From Sphingomonas horti (lineage in GTDB: Bacteria; Pseudomonadota; Alphaproteobacteria; Sphingomonadales; Sphingomonadaceae), in contig NZ_WQMS01000006.1 in assembly GCF_009753715.1 (NCBI RefSeq), forward strand, positions 372,001-436,000: DNA of 64,000 nt. The letters are read 5' to 3'. The translations under genes were made by a program, and so were the position numbers. Shown piece after piece: positions 17,767 to 27,159 of this stretch. Positions within the stretch are counted from its first letter, which is position 1. Each line of letters starts with the position of its first letter. A model generated the notes under the pieces. It saw only the letters and a list, made by a program, of their open reading frames with translations, searched no databases and was not told where the DNA came from.

Positions 17767-19062
17767 GTGGTAACGAAGATCGGCAGCAGCATCAGGAAAA
17801 GGCCCAGGGCGGCCGCGATCGGCGGGGGGATTGCCGGCCTGGTGTCGCTGATCGCGATCGCGCCCAGCCTCGTCGCCGCGCGCGCTCCGGCGCAGACCCC
17901 GCAGCCGGCCTATGCCGGCGCCAGCTCCGCGCTGGTCTCGTCCGCCGTCCGCGCGCCCAACAAGATCGATTACGAGCGTCTCGACCAGCGGCTGCGCATC
18001 GCCGCCGCGAAGCCCGACATGGTCGGCATGGCCGTCGCGGTGATCGAGAATGGCGAGATCACGTTCGTCCAGGGCTATGGCACGACGACGGCGGCCGGCA
18101 CCGAGCCGGTCACGCCGAACACGGTATTCCGCTGGGCCTCGCTGTCGAAGGGCGTGGCCGCGACGATGGTCGGGCTGCTGGCCGACCAGGGCAAATTGTC
18201 GCTCGACGAGCCGGTTGCGAAGTTCGACACCTCGCTGCGGCTGCCCGCGGGCGGCGAGCAGTTGGCGACCGTGGCCGACATCCTGTCGCACCGCGTCGGC
18301 CTGCCGCACAATTCGAACGACAACAAGCTCGAGGCCGGGGCCGACCCGAAGGTGTTGCGCGCGTCGCTCGCCGAGGTGAACGCGATCTGCCCGCCGGATA
18401 GCTGCCACAGCTACCAGAACATCGCTTTCGACACGGCCAGCGAGATCGTCCAGCGCGTGACCGGCATTCCCTATACGGAGGAAGTGCGCCGCCGCATCTT
18501 CGCGCCGCTCGGCATGCAGAATGCCAGCCTCACGCGTGCCGGGCTGATGTCCGCGCGCAGCTGGGCGCGCCCGCATATCGGCCGGCGCACCGTCGAGGTG
18601 AACGACAATTACTACCGCGTCCCGGCCGCCGGCGGCGTCAATTCCTCGATCATGGACATGGCGCTTTGGATGCGCGCGCAGATGGGCCTCGCCCCGCAGG
18701 TGGTGCCGCAGCGGGTGCTCGACACGATCCACCAGGCGCGGGTCAATACGGAGCGCCGCAACACGACCTTCGCGCGGGTGATGGGCCCGTCGCGTTACGC
18801 GCTCGGCTGGCGCGACTACACTTATGCCGGCCATTCGCTGATCGGGCACCAGGGCGCGGTGATGGGTTATCGCTCGACGATCCTGTTCGATCCGGCGACC
18901 CGGTCGGGCGTCGCGGTGCTGTGGAACTCGCAGAGCACGCGTCCTTCGGGCGTCCAGCTCGAAGTGCTCGAGATGCTCTACGACCAGCCGCGCAACGACT
19001 GGCTGAAGATCGACGGCCCGGGCGGCGCACCGGCCGGCGCCCAGGACATCGCTGCGCAGTAA
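17767..19062 (+). CDS. Serine hydrolase of the class C beta-lactamase/PBP family
   Basis: A 431-residue secreted hydrolase with a long N-terminal hydrophobic segment (about residues 18-40). The active-site SxxK is S125-L-S-K128, YxN is Y216-Q-N218, and the third motif is HQG (GHQGAVMGYRS). These match the beta-lactamase class C/DD-peptidase/esterase family; sequence alone does not separate these activities. The start is GTG at 17767 without a strong ribosome binding site. It lies just upstream of leuC on the same strand. Confidence 0.85.
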   Translation: MVTKIGSSIRKRPRAAAIGGGIAGLVSLIAIAPSLVAARAPAQTPQPAYAGASSALVSSAVRAPNKIDYERLDQRLRIAAAKPDMVGMAVAVIENGEITFVQGYGTTTAAGTEPVTPNTVFRWASLSKGVAATMVGLLADQGKLSLDEPVAKFDTSLRLPAGGEQLATVADILSHRVGLPHNSNDNKLEAGADPKVLRASLAEVNAICPPDSCHSYQNIAFDTASEIVQRVTGIPYTEEVRRRIFAPLGMQNASLTRAGLMSARSWARPHIGRRTVEVNDNYYRVPAAGGVNSSIMDMALWMRAQMGLAPQVVPQRVLDTIHQARVNTERRNTTFARVMGPSRYALGWRDYTYAGHSLIGHQGAVMGYRSTILFDPATRSGVAVLWNSQSTRPSGVQLEVLEMLYDQPRNDWLKIDGPGGAPAGAQDIAAQ

Positions 19063-19110
19063 TTGCGCCGGCGGCTCGACTTCACCCGATCCTCTGCTAG
19101 GCGGCCTGGC

Positions 19111-20544
19111 ATGGCCTCTCGTCCGCGCAATCTCTACGAAAAGATCTGGGACGCGCACGTCGTCGAGCGCCGCGACGACGGCACCTGCCTGATCTATATC
19201 GATCGTCACCTCGTCCATGAAGTGACGAGCCCGCAGGCGTTCGAGGCGCTTCGGCTGAGCGGGCGGACGGTCCGGCGGCCCGACCTGACCCTCGCCGTCC
19301 CCGACCATAACCTGCCGACCACGCCGCGCGTGGACGGGGCGGGTCGGCGCCTGCCGATCGCCGATCCCGAAAGCGCCGCGCAGCTCGCCGCGCTGGAGGC
19401 CAATGCGCCGGCCTTCGGCATCCGCTATATCGGGCCGACCGATGCGGAGCAGGGCATCGTCCATGTCGTGGGGCCGGAGCAGGGCTTCACGCTTCCCGGC
19501 TGCACATTGGTCTGCGGCGACAGCCACACCGCCGCGCACGGCGCGCTCGGCGCACTGGCCTTCGGCATCGGCACCAGCGAGGTCGAGCATGTGCTCGCGA
19601 CGCAGACTCTGCTGCTGAAGCAAGCGAAGTCGATGAACATCCGGGTCGAAGGCGCGCTCGGTTTCGGCGTCAGCCCCAAGGACCTGATCCTGCACGTCAT
19701 CGGCCGGATCGGCGCGGCCGGCGGCACCGGCCATGTCATCGAATATTCGGGCTCCGCGATCCGCGCCATGTCGATCGAGGGCCGGCTGACCGTCGCCAAC
19801 ATGTCGATCGAGGCGGGCGCGCGCGCCGGTCTGATCGCCCCCGACGACAAGACGTTCGCCTATCTTAAAGGGCGGCCGATGGCGCCGAAGGACGAGGCAT
19901 GGGATCAGGCGCTCGCCTGGTGGCGCACGTTGCCCAGCGATCCCGGCGCCGCTTTCGACCGGGTGGTCGAGATCGACGCTGCCGCCGTCGCGCCCAGCGT
20001 CACCTGGGGCACCAGCCCGGAGGATGTCGTCCCCGTCTCCGGCGCGGTGCCGGACCCGGAGAGCTTCGCCGAGCCCGCCCGGCGCGAAGCGGCGCAGAAG
20101 TCGCTCGCCTATATGGGCCTGGTGCCCGGCCAGCGGATGCAGGACGTAACGGTCGAGAACATCTTCATCGGCAGCTGCACCAACAGCCGGATCGAGGATC
20201 TGCGCGCCGCAGCGGCGGTGCTGAACGGCCGCCGCCGCGCCGACAATGTGCGGCAGGCGCTGGTCGTGCCCGGTTCCGGCCTGGTCAAGCGCCAGGCGGA
20301 AGCCGAGGGCCTTGACCGAATCTTCATCGAAGCCGGGTTTGAATGGCGCGAGCCCGGTTGCTCCGCCTGCCTGGGGATGAACCCGGACAAGGTGCCGCCG
20401 GGCGAGCGCTGCGCCTCGACGTCCAACCGCAATTTCGTCGGGCGGCAGGGGCCGGGCGCGCGGACGCACCTGGTGTCGCCGGCGATGGCGGCGGCGGCAG
20501 CGGTGACGGGGCACCTGACCGATGTGCGCGAGTTGATGCGTTAA
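19111..20544 (+). CDS. leuC: 3-isopropylmalate dehydratase large subunit
   Basis: A 477-residue LeuC. It begins [18 protein letters not shown], has the substrate-binding region [16 protein letters not shown]-like block ([21 protein letters not shown]), and the [4Fe-4S] cysteines in [13 protein letters not shown] and [22 protein letters not shown]. It isomerises 2-isopropylmalate to 3-isopropylmalate with LeuD in leucine synthesis. The ATG at 19111 is preferred over the earlier start in frame at 19063, which lies within the preceding intergenic sequence. Confidence 0.96.
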   Translation: MASRPRNLYEKIWDAHVVERRDDGTCLIYIDRHLVHEVTSPQAFEALRLSGRTVRRPDLTLAVPDHNLPTTPRVDGAGRRLPIADPESAAQLAALEANAPAFGIRYIGPTDAEQGIVHVVGPEQGFTLPGCTLVCGDSHTAAHGALGALAFGIGTSEVEHVLATQTLLLKQAKSMNIRVEGALGFGVSPKDLILHVIGRIGAAGGTGHVIEYSGSAIRAMSIEGRLTVANMSIEAGARAGLIAPDDKTFAYLKGRPMAPKDEAWDQALAWWRTLPSDPGAAFDRVVEIDAAAVAPSVTWGTSPEDVVPVSGAVPDPESFAEPARREAAQKSLAYMGLVPGQRMQDVTVENIFIGSCTNSRIEDLRAAAAVLNGRRRADNVRQALVVPGSGLVKRQAEAEGLDRIFIEAGFEWREPGCSACLGMNPDKVPPGERCASTSNRNFVGRQGPGARTHLVSPAMAAAAAVTGHLTDVRELMR

Positions 20545-20569
20545 GTGGGTCGAACCGGGGAACGAGACA

Positions 20570-20674
20570 ATGAAGAAGGCCATTTTCCTTTTGGTCGCAG
20601 GAACCTTGTTGAGCGGCGTCGCGGCCTTCGCGGTCAGCGCCAAGCCTGAGCCGGTGGCCATGGTCGCGCCGTGA
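20570..20674 (+). CDS. 34-residue hydrophobic peptide between leuC and leuD
   Basis: A small open frame reads [20 protein letters not shown]... and resembles a short signal-like or single-pass membrane peptide (Lys-Lys, then a hydrophobic run, then Pro/Val-rich end). Its stop TGA at 20672-20674 overlaps the GTG start of leuD (20671). A GGGGAACGAG lies upstream of its ATG. It is too short for family assignment, but the position and the membrane-like composition make it a plausible real gene. Confidence 0.55.
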   Translation: MKKAIFLLVAGTLLSGVAAFAVSAKPEPVAMVAP

Positions 20675-21252
20675 CGCCGGTCGCGCGGATCGAGGGGAAG
20701 GCGATCCCGTTCGGGCGCGCCAATGTCGACACCGACGTGATCATCCCGGCGCGCTGGTTGAAGACGATCAGCCGGCACGGCCTCGGCCGCGGCGCGTTCG
20801 AGACGGTGCGGGCGGAGCCCGGCAACGTCTTCGACGATCCCGTCTATGCCGACGCGCCGATCCTGATCGCCGGCGAGAATTTCGGCTGCGGCTCCAGCCG
20901 AGAGCACGCCGCCTGGGCGCTCGCCGACCTCGGCATCCGCGCGGTGATCGCGCCCGGCTTTTCCGATATTTTTTCCGGCAACGCGTTCAAGAACGGCATC
21001 CTCACGGTCGAGCTGCCGCGCCCCGCGGTCGACCGGCTGATGGAGGTCGCGCGGACCGACCCGATCGCGATCGACCTTGAGCACCAGACCGTCATCACGC
21101 CGTTCCAGGACCGCTTCGCGTTCGCGATCGACCCGTTCCGCAAGCACTGCCTGCTTGAGGGTCTCGACGAAGTCGGCCTGACGCTCGCGATGGAGCCGAA
21201 GATCGCGGCTTTCGAGGCGCGGCAGGCGCCGTGGCTCAAGCCGGCGATCTGA
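20671..21252 (+). CDS. leuD: 3-isopropylmalate dehydratase small subunit
   Basis: A 193-residue LeuD. Family markers are [18 protein letters not shown], the aconitase-swivel block [25 protein letters not shown], and [17 protein letters not shown]. It partners LeuC. The GTG at 20671 overlaps the small peptide gene. The 3' end overlaps a convergent gene by 17 bases. Confidence 0.95.
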   Translation: MTPVARIEGKAIPFGRANVDTDVIIPARWLKTISRHGLGRGAFETVRAEPGNVFDDPVYADAPILIAGENFGCGSSREHAAWALADLGIRAVIAPGFSDIFSGNAFKNGILTVELPRPAVDRLMEVARTDPIAIDLEHQTVITPFQDRFAFAIDPFRKHCLLEGLDEVGLTLAMEPKIAAFEARQAPWLKPAI

Positions 21253-21616
21253 GCACCCGATAGCCGAACGCGCACAGCGCGATCAGCACCGCTTCCACGA
21301 TCATCGGCGCTGCCGCGCCTTCATAGGGTCCGTTCACGATCAGGTTCACCGCGCGTCCCGAAATCGCGACCGCATACAGCGCGCCCGGCACAAGCAGCGC
21401 GGCGCCGCGCCCGGTGCGGGCGGCGAAGAACGCCCAGGCCGCGCCGACCAGGAAGAAGCTCGCCATGTCCGCTCGCAGCGTCGCCTCGCCCGCGGCCCCG
21501 ATCGGCTGCACGAAGAAATAGGCCGCCGCATCCGGCGTTGCCGCAAAGAACCAGGCGCCGAACGCCAGCCCGAACAAACCCACCAGCGCCGCGGCCGCCC
21601 GCGCCAACATCGTCAT
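21236..21616 (-). CDS. DUF4345-like small membrane protein
   Basis: A 126-residue protein with four predicted transmembrane segments ([59 protein letters not shown]). It resembles DUF4345 membrane proteins, with the polar RADMASFFL and [14 protein letters not shown] segments at the expected positions. GGGAGGGG lies 5 bases before the ATG at 21616. Its 3' end overlaps leuD by 17 bases. Function unknown. Confidence 0.7.
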   Translation of the reverse strand: MTMLARAAAALVGLFGLAFGAWFFAATPDAAAYFFVQPIGAAGEATLRADMASFFLVGAAWAFFAARTGRGAALLVPGALYAVAISGRAVNLIVNGPYEGAAAPMIVEAVLIALCAFGYRVLRSPA

Positions 21617-21709
21617 GATCCGCCCCTCCCGGTCGGGGACCGTAACGCTCTGGACAAGGTCCGTCACCCCGGCGAAAGCGGGTGGCGATCTGAAACGGAA
21701 GGAAACGCC

Positions 21710-22714
21710 ATGAAGGCCCTTTTGTCGCGCGCGCCCGGCGGACCCGATACGTTGGAGCTGGCCGACGTGCCCGAGCCGGTCGCCGGCAAGGGCGATCTGC
21801 TGGTCCGCATCCATTATTGCGCGATCAATTATCCCGACGTGCTGGTGATCGAGGACAAATATCAGTTCAAGCCGCCGCGCCCGTTCGCGCCAGGCAGCGA
21901 AGTCTCGGGCGTGGTCGAGGCGGTCGGGGAGGGCGTCGAGGGCTGGCAGGTCGGCGACCGGCTGCTGGCGCTGACCGCCTCGTCGGGCGGCCTCGCCGAG
22001 AAGGTGGCGGTCGCCGCCAACCGGGCCTTCAAGGTGCCGGACGGGCTGCCGCTCAAGGAAGCCTCCGCGTTGCTGATGACCTATGCGACGACGATCCACG
22101 GTCTGCTGGACCGGGGCCATCTCCAGTCCGGCCAGACGTTGCTGGTGCTGGGGGCGGCCGGCGGCGTCGGGCTTTCCGCGGTCGAGCTCGGCAAGGCGTT
22201 CGGCGCGCGCGTGATCGCCGCCGTCTCGTCGGCCGAAAAGGCTTATGTCGCAAAGGCATGCGGCGCCGACGACGTTCTGATCTACGATCGCGCACCGTTC
22301 GACAGGGAGCAGTCGAAAGCGCTCGCCGACGCCTTCAAGGCGAAGGTCGGGCCCGAAGGCGCGCACGTGATCTACGATCCGGTCGGCGGCGACTATGCCG
22401 AGCCGGCGCTCCGCTCGATCGCCTGGGAAGGGCGTTACCTGGTCGTCGGATTTCCCGCCGGCATCCCGCGCCTGCCGCTCAACCTGACGCTGCTGAAAAG
22501 CTGCGACGTGTGCGGCGTCTTCTGGGGCGCCTTCACGATGCGCGAGCCGAAGCGGCACCAGGAACACGTCGCGACCTTGTTCCGGCTCTGGCAGGAAGGC
22601 AGGATCGCGCCGCGCGTGTCGGAGGTCTATCCGCTCGAACGCGGCGGCGAGGCGATCGCCAAGCTCGCCAATCGCGGCGCGGTCGCCAAGCTGGTGGTGG
22701 AAGTCGGTGCGTAG
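21710..22714 (+). CDS. NADPH:quinone oxidoreductase (MDR family)
   Basis: A 334-residue zinc-independent medium-chain reductase. It has the N-terminal catalytic domain (ADVPEPVAGKGDLLVRIHYCAINYPDVLVIE) and the nucleotide-binding domain with LGAAGGVGLSAVELGKAFGA. The absence of the structural-zinc cysteines points to the quinone oxidoreductase branch. AAGGAAA about 7 bases upstream supports the ATG. Confidence 0.9.
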   Translation: MKALLSRAPGGPDTLELADVPEPVAGKGDLLVRIHYCAINYPDVLVIEDKYQFKPPRPFAPGSEVSGVVEAVGEGVEGWQVGDRLLALTASSGGLAEKVAVAANRAFKVPDGLPLKEASALLMTYATTIHGLLDRGHLQSGQTLLVLGAAGGVGLSAVELGKAFGARVIAAVSSAEKAYVAKACGADDVLIYDRAPFDREQSKALADAFKAKVGPEGAHVIYDPVGGDYAEPALRSIAWEGRYLVVGFPAGIPRLPLNLTLLKSCDVCGVFWGAFTMREPKRHQEHVATLFRLWQEGRIAPRVSEVYPLERGGEAIAKLANRGAVAKLVVEVGA

Positions 22715-22774
22715 CGCTCCCCTTGCAGGGGCGGATTTCAGGGTTATCTCAGGGATGAAGCTAGAGGGGATTGC

Positions 22775-23101
22775 ATGACCACGTTCGACGATCGCGAGCG
22801 CGCATTCGAAACGAAGTTCGCCCGTGATGAAGAGATGCAGTTTCGGATCACCGCGCGGCGCAACCGGCTGCTCGGCGAATGGGCTGCGGCGCAGATGGGC
22901 CTGACCGCGGCCGAGACCGATGCCTATGCAAAGGCCGTCGTCCAGGCCGATTTCGAGGAAGCAGGCGACGAGGACGTCGTCCGCAAGCTGGTCGGCGACC
23001 TGACGGCAGCCGGCGTGGAGGTCGACGAGGCGACCGTCCGCAAGGCGCTCGCCGACAGGACGGTCGAGGCGCGGCGGCAGCTGATCGAGTCGCAGCCCTG
23101 A
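22775..23101 (+). CDS. F1Fo ATP synthase zeta inhibitor (DUF1476)
   Basis: A 108-residue DUF1476 protein, the alphaproteobacterial zeta subunit that inhibits ATP hydrolysis by F1. The family opening FDDRERAFETKFARDEEMQFRI is present, followed by NRLLGEWAA and a helical C terminus. AGAGGGGA precedes the ATG. It is followed immediately by bolA and the glutaredoxin gene. Confidence 0.93.
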   Translation: MTTFDDRERAFETKFARDEEMQFRITARRNRLLGEWAAAQMGLTAAETDAYAKAVVQADFEEAGDEDVVRKLVGDLTAAGVEVDEATVRKALADRTVEARRQLIESQP

Positions 23102-23102
23102 C

Positions 23103-23342
23103 ATGCCGATGCCAGCCCATGAGATCGAGGCGATGATCCAGTCCGCGATCCCGGATGCGCAGGTCCAGATCACCGACCTCGCGGGCGACGGCGACCATTA
23201 TGCCGCGCGCGTGGTGTCGGAGAGCTTTCGCGGCGTCTCGCGCGTCGAGCGCACCCGCCGCGTCTATGCCGCCTTGGGCGGCCGCATGGGGGGCGAGCTG
23301 CACGCCCTGCAGCTGACAACCGACGTCCCCGCAGGAGATTGA
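23103..23342 (+). CDS. bolA: BolA family protein
   Basis: A 79-residue BolA protein. It has the typical IEAMIQSAIPDAQVQITDL, DGDHYAARVVSESFRG and HALQL blocks. BolA proteins partner monothiol glutaredoxins in iron-sulphur trafficking, and a Grx4 gene follows directly, a conserved pairing. The ATG at 23103 starts one base after the zeta gene's stop. Confidence 0.93.
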   Translation: MPMPAHEIEAMIQSAIPDAQVQITDLAGDGDHYAARVVSESFRGVSRVERTRRVYAALGGRMGGELHALQLTTDVPAGD

Positions 23343-23681
23343 GTGACGATGACCGACGAATCCCACGCCCGCATCCAGGAGCTGGTCTCCGGAAACGATG
23401 TGCTGCTGTTCATGAAGGGGACGCCGCTTTTCCCGCAATGCGGCTTTTCCAGCCGCGCGGTCGCGATCCTCGACCGGCTGGGCGTCGATTATGAAAGCGT
23501 CGACGTGCTCCAGGACCAGGGCATCCGCCAGGGCATCAAGAGCTTCAGCGACTGGCCGACCATCCCGCAGCTCTATGTGAAGGGCGAATTCGTCGGCGGC
23601 TCCGACATCATGATGGAGATGTACGAGAATGGCGAGCTCGCCGAGCTGATGGCCGACAAGGGCGTCGCCAAGGTCGGCTGA
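23343..23681 (+). CDS. grxD: Monothiol glutaredoxin Grx4
   Basis: A 112-residue monothiol glutaredoxin with the CGFS active site (FPQCGFSSRAV). It coordinates a bridging [2Fe-2S] cluster with BolA. The frame can start at GTG 23343 (AGGAG spacing 5) or ATG 23349 (spacing 11); the GTG is favoured by spacing. It directly follows bolA. Confidence 0.94.
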   Translation: MTMTDESHARIQELVSGNDVLLFMKGTPLFPQCGFSSRAVAILDRLGVDYESVDVLQDQGIRQGIKSFSDWPTIPQLYVKGEFVGGSDIMMEMYENGELAELMADKGVAKVG

Positions 23682-23682
23682 C

Positions 23683-25080
23683 CTATCTCGCGAGGGCCTC
23701 TGCTCTCGCGATTGCCTCCGGCAGCTTCGCTTCGATCAGCCGCGCCTTGAACCCCGGCCCGTCGTCGAACCGTAGCGCGACGACCACGTCCGGCACGATG
23801 CCGTTGACTTCGTTCGATCCGTCGCGGCGAAAACGCGCGCAATCAGGGACTTCCAGCACGCCCTTGCTGTTGGCGAGCGTCGTCGGCGTGCCGCCATCGG
23901 TATGGCCGCAGCCGGCGCCGCCCGTGCGCGCGCCCATCACGACGGCGGCATCATTGTCCTGCAGCATCGCCGCGAATTCCTCGGCCGCGGACCAGGTTTC
24001 CTGATCCACAACCACGATCACCGGCCCGTCCCAGACGCCGTCATGATACCCATATTGCGCCGGCGTGAAGACATGGACGGCCCATGGCTTGCCGTCGAAC
24101 TGCGCCGAAGGCGCGCTCCCGACCAATCCGGTGGCATAGCCCGCGCGTCCCAATCGCGGGCATGAGCCGTCGGCGCAGTCGCGCCCCGCCTCGGCGGCGG
24201 CGGCGTTGGCCTCGGCGATCCAGCCGGCAAGGGCAGCGCGGTCGGCAGGCGCCGCGGTCTTGCGCGCGTCGTTCAAGGCTGCGGCGACCTCGCGCCATTG
24301 CTTCGCCCAATGCTCGCCGCGCACGAAGCCGAGCGGCGCCGATTGCAGCCTCTTGCGGCTGAGGGCTCGGGCAGCGGCCTCGGCCCATTCCGACCCGCCG
24401 CTGTTGCCGCTGATATCGACCAGCAACACTTGCGCGCCGGCCCGTTTCAGGTCGCGCAGCCGCTGCTCGAACGCGGCCGTCATCAGCTCATAAGCGCGCG
24501 TGATGAGCCGGTCGGAACAGCTGTCGTCGCATTCCGCCCCTTCGGAGAGCGACAGATCGCGTGCCGCCTGTTCGCAGAGCGCCGGATAGCCTTGCGGCAT
24601 GAAGATGCCGACCCGGATCACGCCGATCCGGGTTCCGCCATTGTCGATCGTGCCGGCGGGAAAAATGTCCCCCGAAACGGCGCGGTAGCCGGCCAGATGC
24701 CGGGCGGTGCCGTCGCGCAGATAGGCGGCATTATAGCCCATGCGCACGCAGAGCGGCGCCGGCTTTGGCGGCATCCCCGATGCGGCCGGCGCAGGCGTCG
24801 GCCAGCGGATCGCGACATGGCCGTCGTGGAAGCGCTCGAACAGCCGCTCGAGCGCGCGGCGGGCCTCGGCCTCGCTCTGCGCTCCCTCCAGCCGCTCCTT
24901 CGTCCGCGCGAAAGCCGCGTCGAGGTCGACGCCGCGGTCGTGCCTCAGCCATTCGAGATTGGCATATTTCCGGTCGATCGCCTGTCGCGCCTGGGCAAGG
25001 TCGCCGAGCCACGGCGCCGGATCGAACGCCACCGCGGGCGCCGCCGCAAGGAACAGAGAAAGCAGGGCGAAGGCCTTCAT
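23683..25080 (-). CDS. Secreted peptidase of the S41-like family
   Basis: A 465-residue secreted protein with a signal peptide (KAFALLSLFLAAAPAVAFDPAP). The C-terminal half has VVVDQETWSAAEEFAAMLQDN (SxAE-type catalytic serine), and MGARTGGAGCGHTDGG, which resemble tail-specific/S41 proteases. The N-terminal part contains four cysteine-rich blocks and lacks a PDZ domain. The start is ATG at 25080, with an earlier GTG at 25083. Substrate is unknown. It converges on the glutaredoxin gene with a 1-base gap. Confidence 0.8.
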   Translation of the reverse strand: MKAFALLSLFLAAAPAVAFDPAPWLGDLAQARQAIDRKYANLEWLRHDRGVDLDAAFARTKERLEGAQSEAEARRALERLFERFHDGHVAIRWPTPAPAASGMPPKPAPLCVRMGYNAAYLRDGTARHLAGYRAVSGDIFPAGTIDNGGTRIGVIRVGIFMPQGYPALCEQAARDLSLSEGAECDDSCSDRLITRAYELMTAAFEQRLRDLKRAGAQVLLVDISGNSGGSEWAEAAARALSRKRLQSAPLGFVRGEHWAKQWREVAAALNDARKTAAPADRAALAGWIAEANAAAAEAGRDCADGSCPRLGRAGYATGLVGSAPSAQFDGKPWAVHVFTPAQYGYHDGVWDGPVIVVVDQETWSAAEEFAAMLQDNDAAVVMGARTGGAGCGHTDGGTPTTLANSKGVLEVPDCARFRRDGSNEVNGIVPDVVVALRFDDGPGFKARLIEAKLPEAIARAEALAR

Positions 25081-25148
25081 CACGCCTGCGTAATCGTCCC
25101 CGCCGCCACTTTCAATTCACGCGCCGTTCAGCTAAACGATGACACCTG

Positions 25149-25166
25149 TAGTCGTAATAACGACAA
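25149..25166 (+). promoter_or_regulatory. Possible BlaI-type operator
   Basis: The sequence GTCGT-AATA-ACGAC (25151-25164) is a perfect inverted repeat with a 4-base spacer, extended by one base on each side with a mismatch. It lies about 15 bases before the start of the BlaI-like repressor gene, in the place expected for autoregulation. It does not match the published TACA-N2-TGTA BlaI consensus. Confidence 0.5.
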
Positions 25167-25178
25167 AGGGCCTGGGGA

Positions 25179-25547
25179 ATGGCTGAACGGATCAGTGAGG
25201 CCGAGCATGCGGTGATGGAGGTGCTCTGGGAGGAGCAGCCGCTGACCGCCGCCGAAGTCGCCGAGCGCGCAAGCCCGGAACGGGGCTGGAGCGTGCACAC
25301 CGTCAAAACCCTGCTGTCCCGGTTGCTCGCCAAGGGCGCCATCAGCCACGAGGCCGATGGCCGCCGCTTCCTCTATCGCCCCGCGATCGAGCGCGAGGCC
25401 TATGTCGGCCGCGAATCGGAAAAGCTGGTGAACCGGCTGTTCGGGGGCCGCGTCACGCCGCTGATCGCGCACCTGGCCGAGCGCCGCTCGCTTTCGCCTG
25501 AGGACATCGCCGAACTGGAAGCTCTCCTGAAGGAGCTGAAGCCATGA
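25179..25547 (+). CDS. BlaI/MecI/CopY family transcriptional repressor
   Basis: A 122-residue winged-helix repressor. The opening ISEAEHAVMEVLWEEQPLTAAEVAE, then GWSVHTVKTLLSRLLAKGAISHEADGRRFLYRP, match BlaI/MecI. It dimerises on an operator and is inactivated by cleavage when a partner sensor protease signals. It overlaps the M56 gene by ATGA. No beta-lactamase is adjacent. Confidence 0.92.
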   Translation: MAERISEAEHAVMEVLWEEQPLTAAEVAERASPERGWSVHTVKTLLSRLLAKGAISHEADGRRFLYRPAIEREAYVGRESEKLVNRLFGGRVTPLIAHLAERRSLSPEDIAELEALLKELKP

Positions 25548-27115
25548 TCAGCTGGGCCATCGAGACGTTCGTCGCCAGCACTTTGCTGATGCTGGTCGTG
25601 CTCGCCGTGCGCCGTCCGGTCGCGCGGCATTTCGGGCCCCACATCGCCTACGGCCTGTGGCTGCTGCCGGCGCTGCGCATGCTGCTGCCGCCGCTGCCGG
25701 AGACGGTCGCGCCGGTGCCGATCCACGTCCTCCCCGCCAATGTCGAGGCGCTGCTCGCCGCGGCGGCGGCGCTGCACACGGATGCGGGGACCGCCGCGGT
25801 CGACGCGCCATCTGTCAACTGGCTGCTGCTGTTCGGCTGCGCCTGGGCCGCGGGCGCGCTCGTCTTCCTGTTCTGGCACATCTGGACGTACCGCCGCTTC
25901 GTGCGCGCCGCGCTCGCTGATGCGACCCAGCTGCCGCGCTTCGATCGCGGCCGGATCGAGGTCTGCGCCAGCCCCGCCGCGCGCGGGCCCTTCGCGGCCG
26001 GCATCTTCCTGAAGACGGTCGTGCTGCCCGAGGATTATCGCCGCCGCTACGAGCGCGATGAGCTGCGCCTCGCGATCGAGCACGAAGTGCAGCACCATCG
26101 CCGCTGCGACATGTCCGCCAATTTCGCGGCTTTGGTCGTGCTCGCGCTGCACTGGTGGAACCCGATCGCGCACTTCGCGCACCGCGCCTTCCGCGTCGAT
26201 CAGGAGCTTGCCTGCGACGCGCTGGTGCTCGCGCAAGCGACGCCGTTCGAGCGCCATGCTTATGGTTCGGCGCTGCTGAAATCCGCCTGCGACCGCCTGC
26301 CGGTGGCCGCATGCGCTCTTGGGGCCGGGGATGACCTCAAGAGGAGACTGACGATGATGAAAATCTATCGGTGGAATGCCAGCCGCGCCCGGCTCGGCAG
26401 CATGATCGCGACCGGCCTGGTCGGCGGCGGGCTGCTGCTGACCGCGTCGAACGGCATCGCCGCCGAGACGACCAAGCGGGTCGAGCAGCAGGTGCGCACG
26501 ATCCTGCCGGTCGCGGCGCCGCTGCCGCCGGTGCCTCCGGCCGCACCGCCGGCGCCGCATGCGGCGGTGCCTCCGCAAGCTCCCGCCGCGCCTGACGCGC
26601 CGCCGGTCCCGCCCGCGCTCCCGGCTCTGCCGGCCGTGCCCGCGGTTCCCGCTTCGCTGGTGTCGATCAGCTGGTCGAGCGACGGCCAGGATCAGATGCT
26701 GGATGCCGACGACATCCGCGAGATCCAGGAATCGGCGCGTGAAGCGCAGCGCGAAGCCTGGGCCGCCGCGCGCGAAGCGCAGGCCGACGCTCTCGCTGAC
26801 GCGCGCGAAGCCGCTGCCGAAGCCCGCGCCTCTGCGCGCGAAGCGGTGCGCGCCCACCCTGTCACCGTCACGAAGAATTGCCCCAAGGGCACGCCGTTCA
26901 TGGCCAAGGTCAGCGACGACGGCCACGCGCAGGTCCTGTGCGGCGCCTTCTCGCCGGTCGATCGCGCGAAGCTGCGTAAGCAGATCATCGCCTCTCTCGA
27001 GCAGACCCGCGCCTCGCTCGCCGCGTCGCTCAACGACGAATGGGCGCGCCGCACGCGCGAGAACGCACTGGCGAGCATCGACCGCGAGATCGTCCGGCTG
27101 AAGTCGGAGAAATAG
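25544..27115 (+). CDS. M56 family metallopeptidase (BlaR1-type sensor)
   Basis: A 523-residue membrane protease. N-terminal transmembrane helices (about residues 1-20, 35-50, 90-110) precede the zinc motif H180-E-V-Q-H184 (EHEVQHHRRCD), then LVVLALHWWNPIAHFAHRAFRVDQELACDALVLA. A C-terminal region follows a transmembrane helix (MIATGLVGGGLLLTA). Instead of a penicillin-binding sensor it has a long Pro/Ala linker and an Ala-rich helix (REAQREAWAAAREAQADALADARE...), then a small domain ending KSEK. It is paired with the BlaI repressor. Confidence 0.9.
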   Translation: MISWAIETFVASTLLMLVVLAVRRPVARHFGPHIAYGLWLLPALRMLLPPLPETVAPVPIHVLPANVEALLAAAAALHTDAGTAAVDAPSVNWLLLFGCAWAAGALVFLFWHIWTYRRFVRAALADATQLPRFDRGRIEVCASPAARGPFAAGIFLKTVVLPEDYRRRYERDELRLAIEHEVQHHRRCDMSANFAALVVLALHWWNPIAHFAHRAFRVDQELACDALVLAQATPFERHAYGSALLKSACDRLPVAACALGAGDDLKRRLTMMKIYRWNASRARLGSMIATGLVGGGLLLTASNGIAAETTKRVEQQVRTILPVAAPLPPVPPAAPPAPHAAVPPQAPAAPDAPPVPPALPALPAVPAVPASLVSISWSSDGQDQMLDADDIREIQESAREAQREAWAAAREAQADALADAREAAAEARASAREAVRAHPVTVTKNCPKGTPFMAKVSDDGHAQVLCGAFSPVDRAKLRKQIIASLEQTRASLAASLNDEWARRTRENALASIDREIVRLKSEK

Positions 27116-27159
27116 GCCCAGCCCTTGTCAAAGCCGGCGGGCGCCCCCATCGCTTCAGG

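Noticed and set aside
17674-21147. Open frame of 1157 codons on the minus strand across the serine hydrolase and leuCD
   Set aside because: It spans several recognised genes on the other strand and lacks any domain; it is explained by GC skew.
22739-22775. A riboswitch upstream of the zeta gene
   Set aside because: The interval is too short and lacks any known conserved core.
25155-25164. Classical BlaI operator TACA-N2-TGTA
   Set aside because: The sequence shows GTCGT-AATA-ACGAC instead; it was recorded only as a possible operator.
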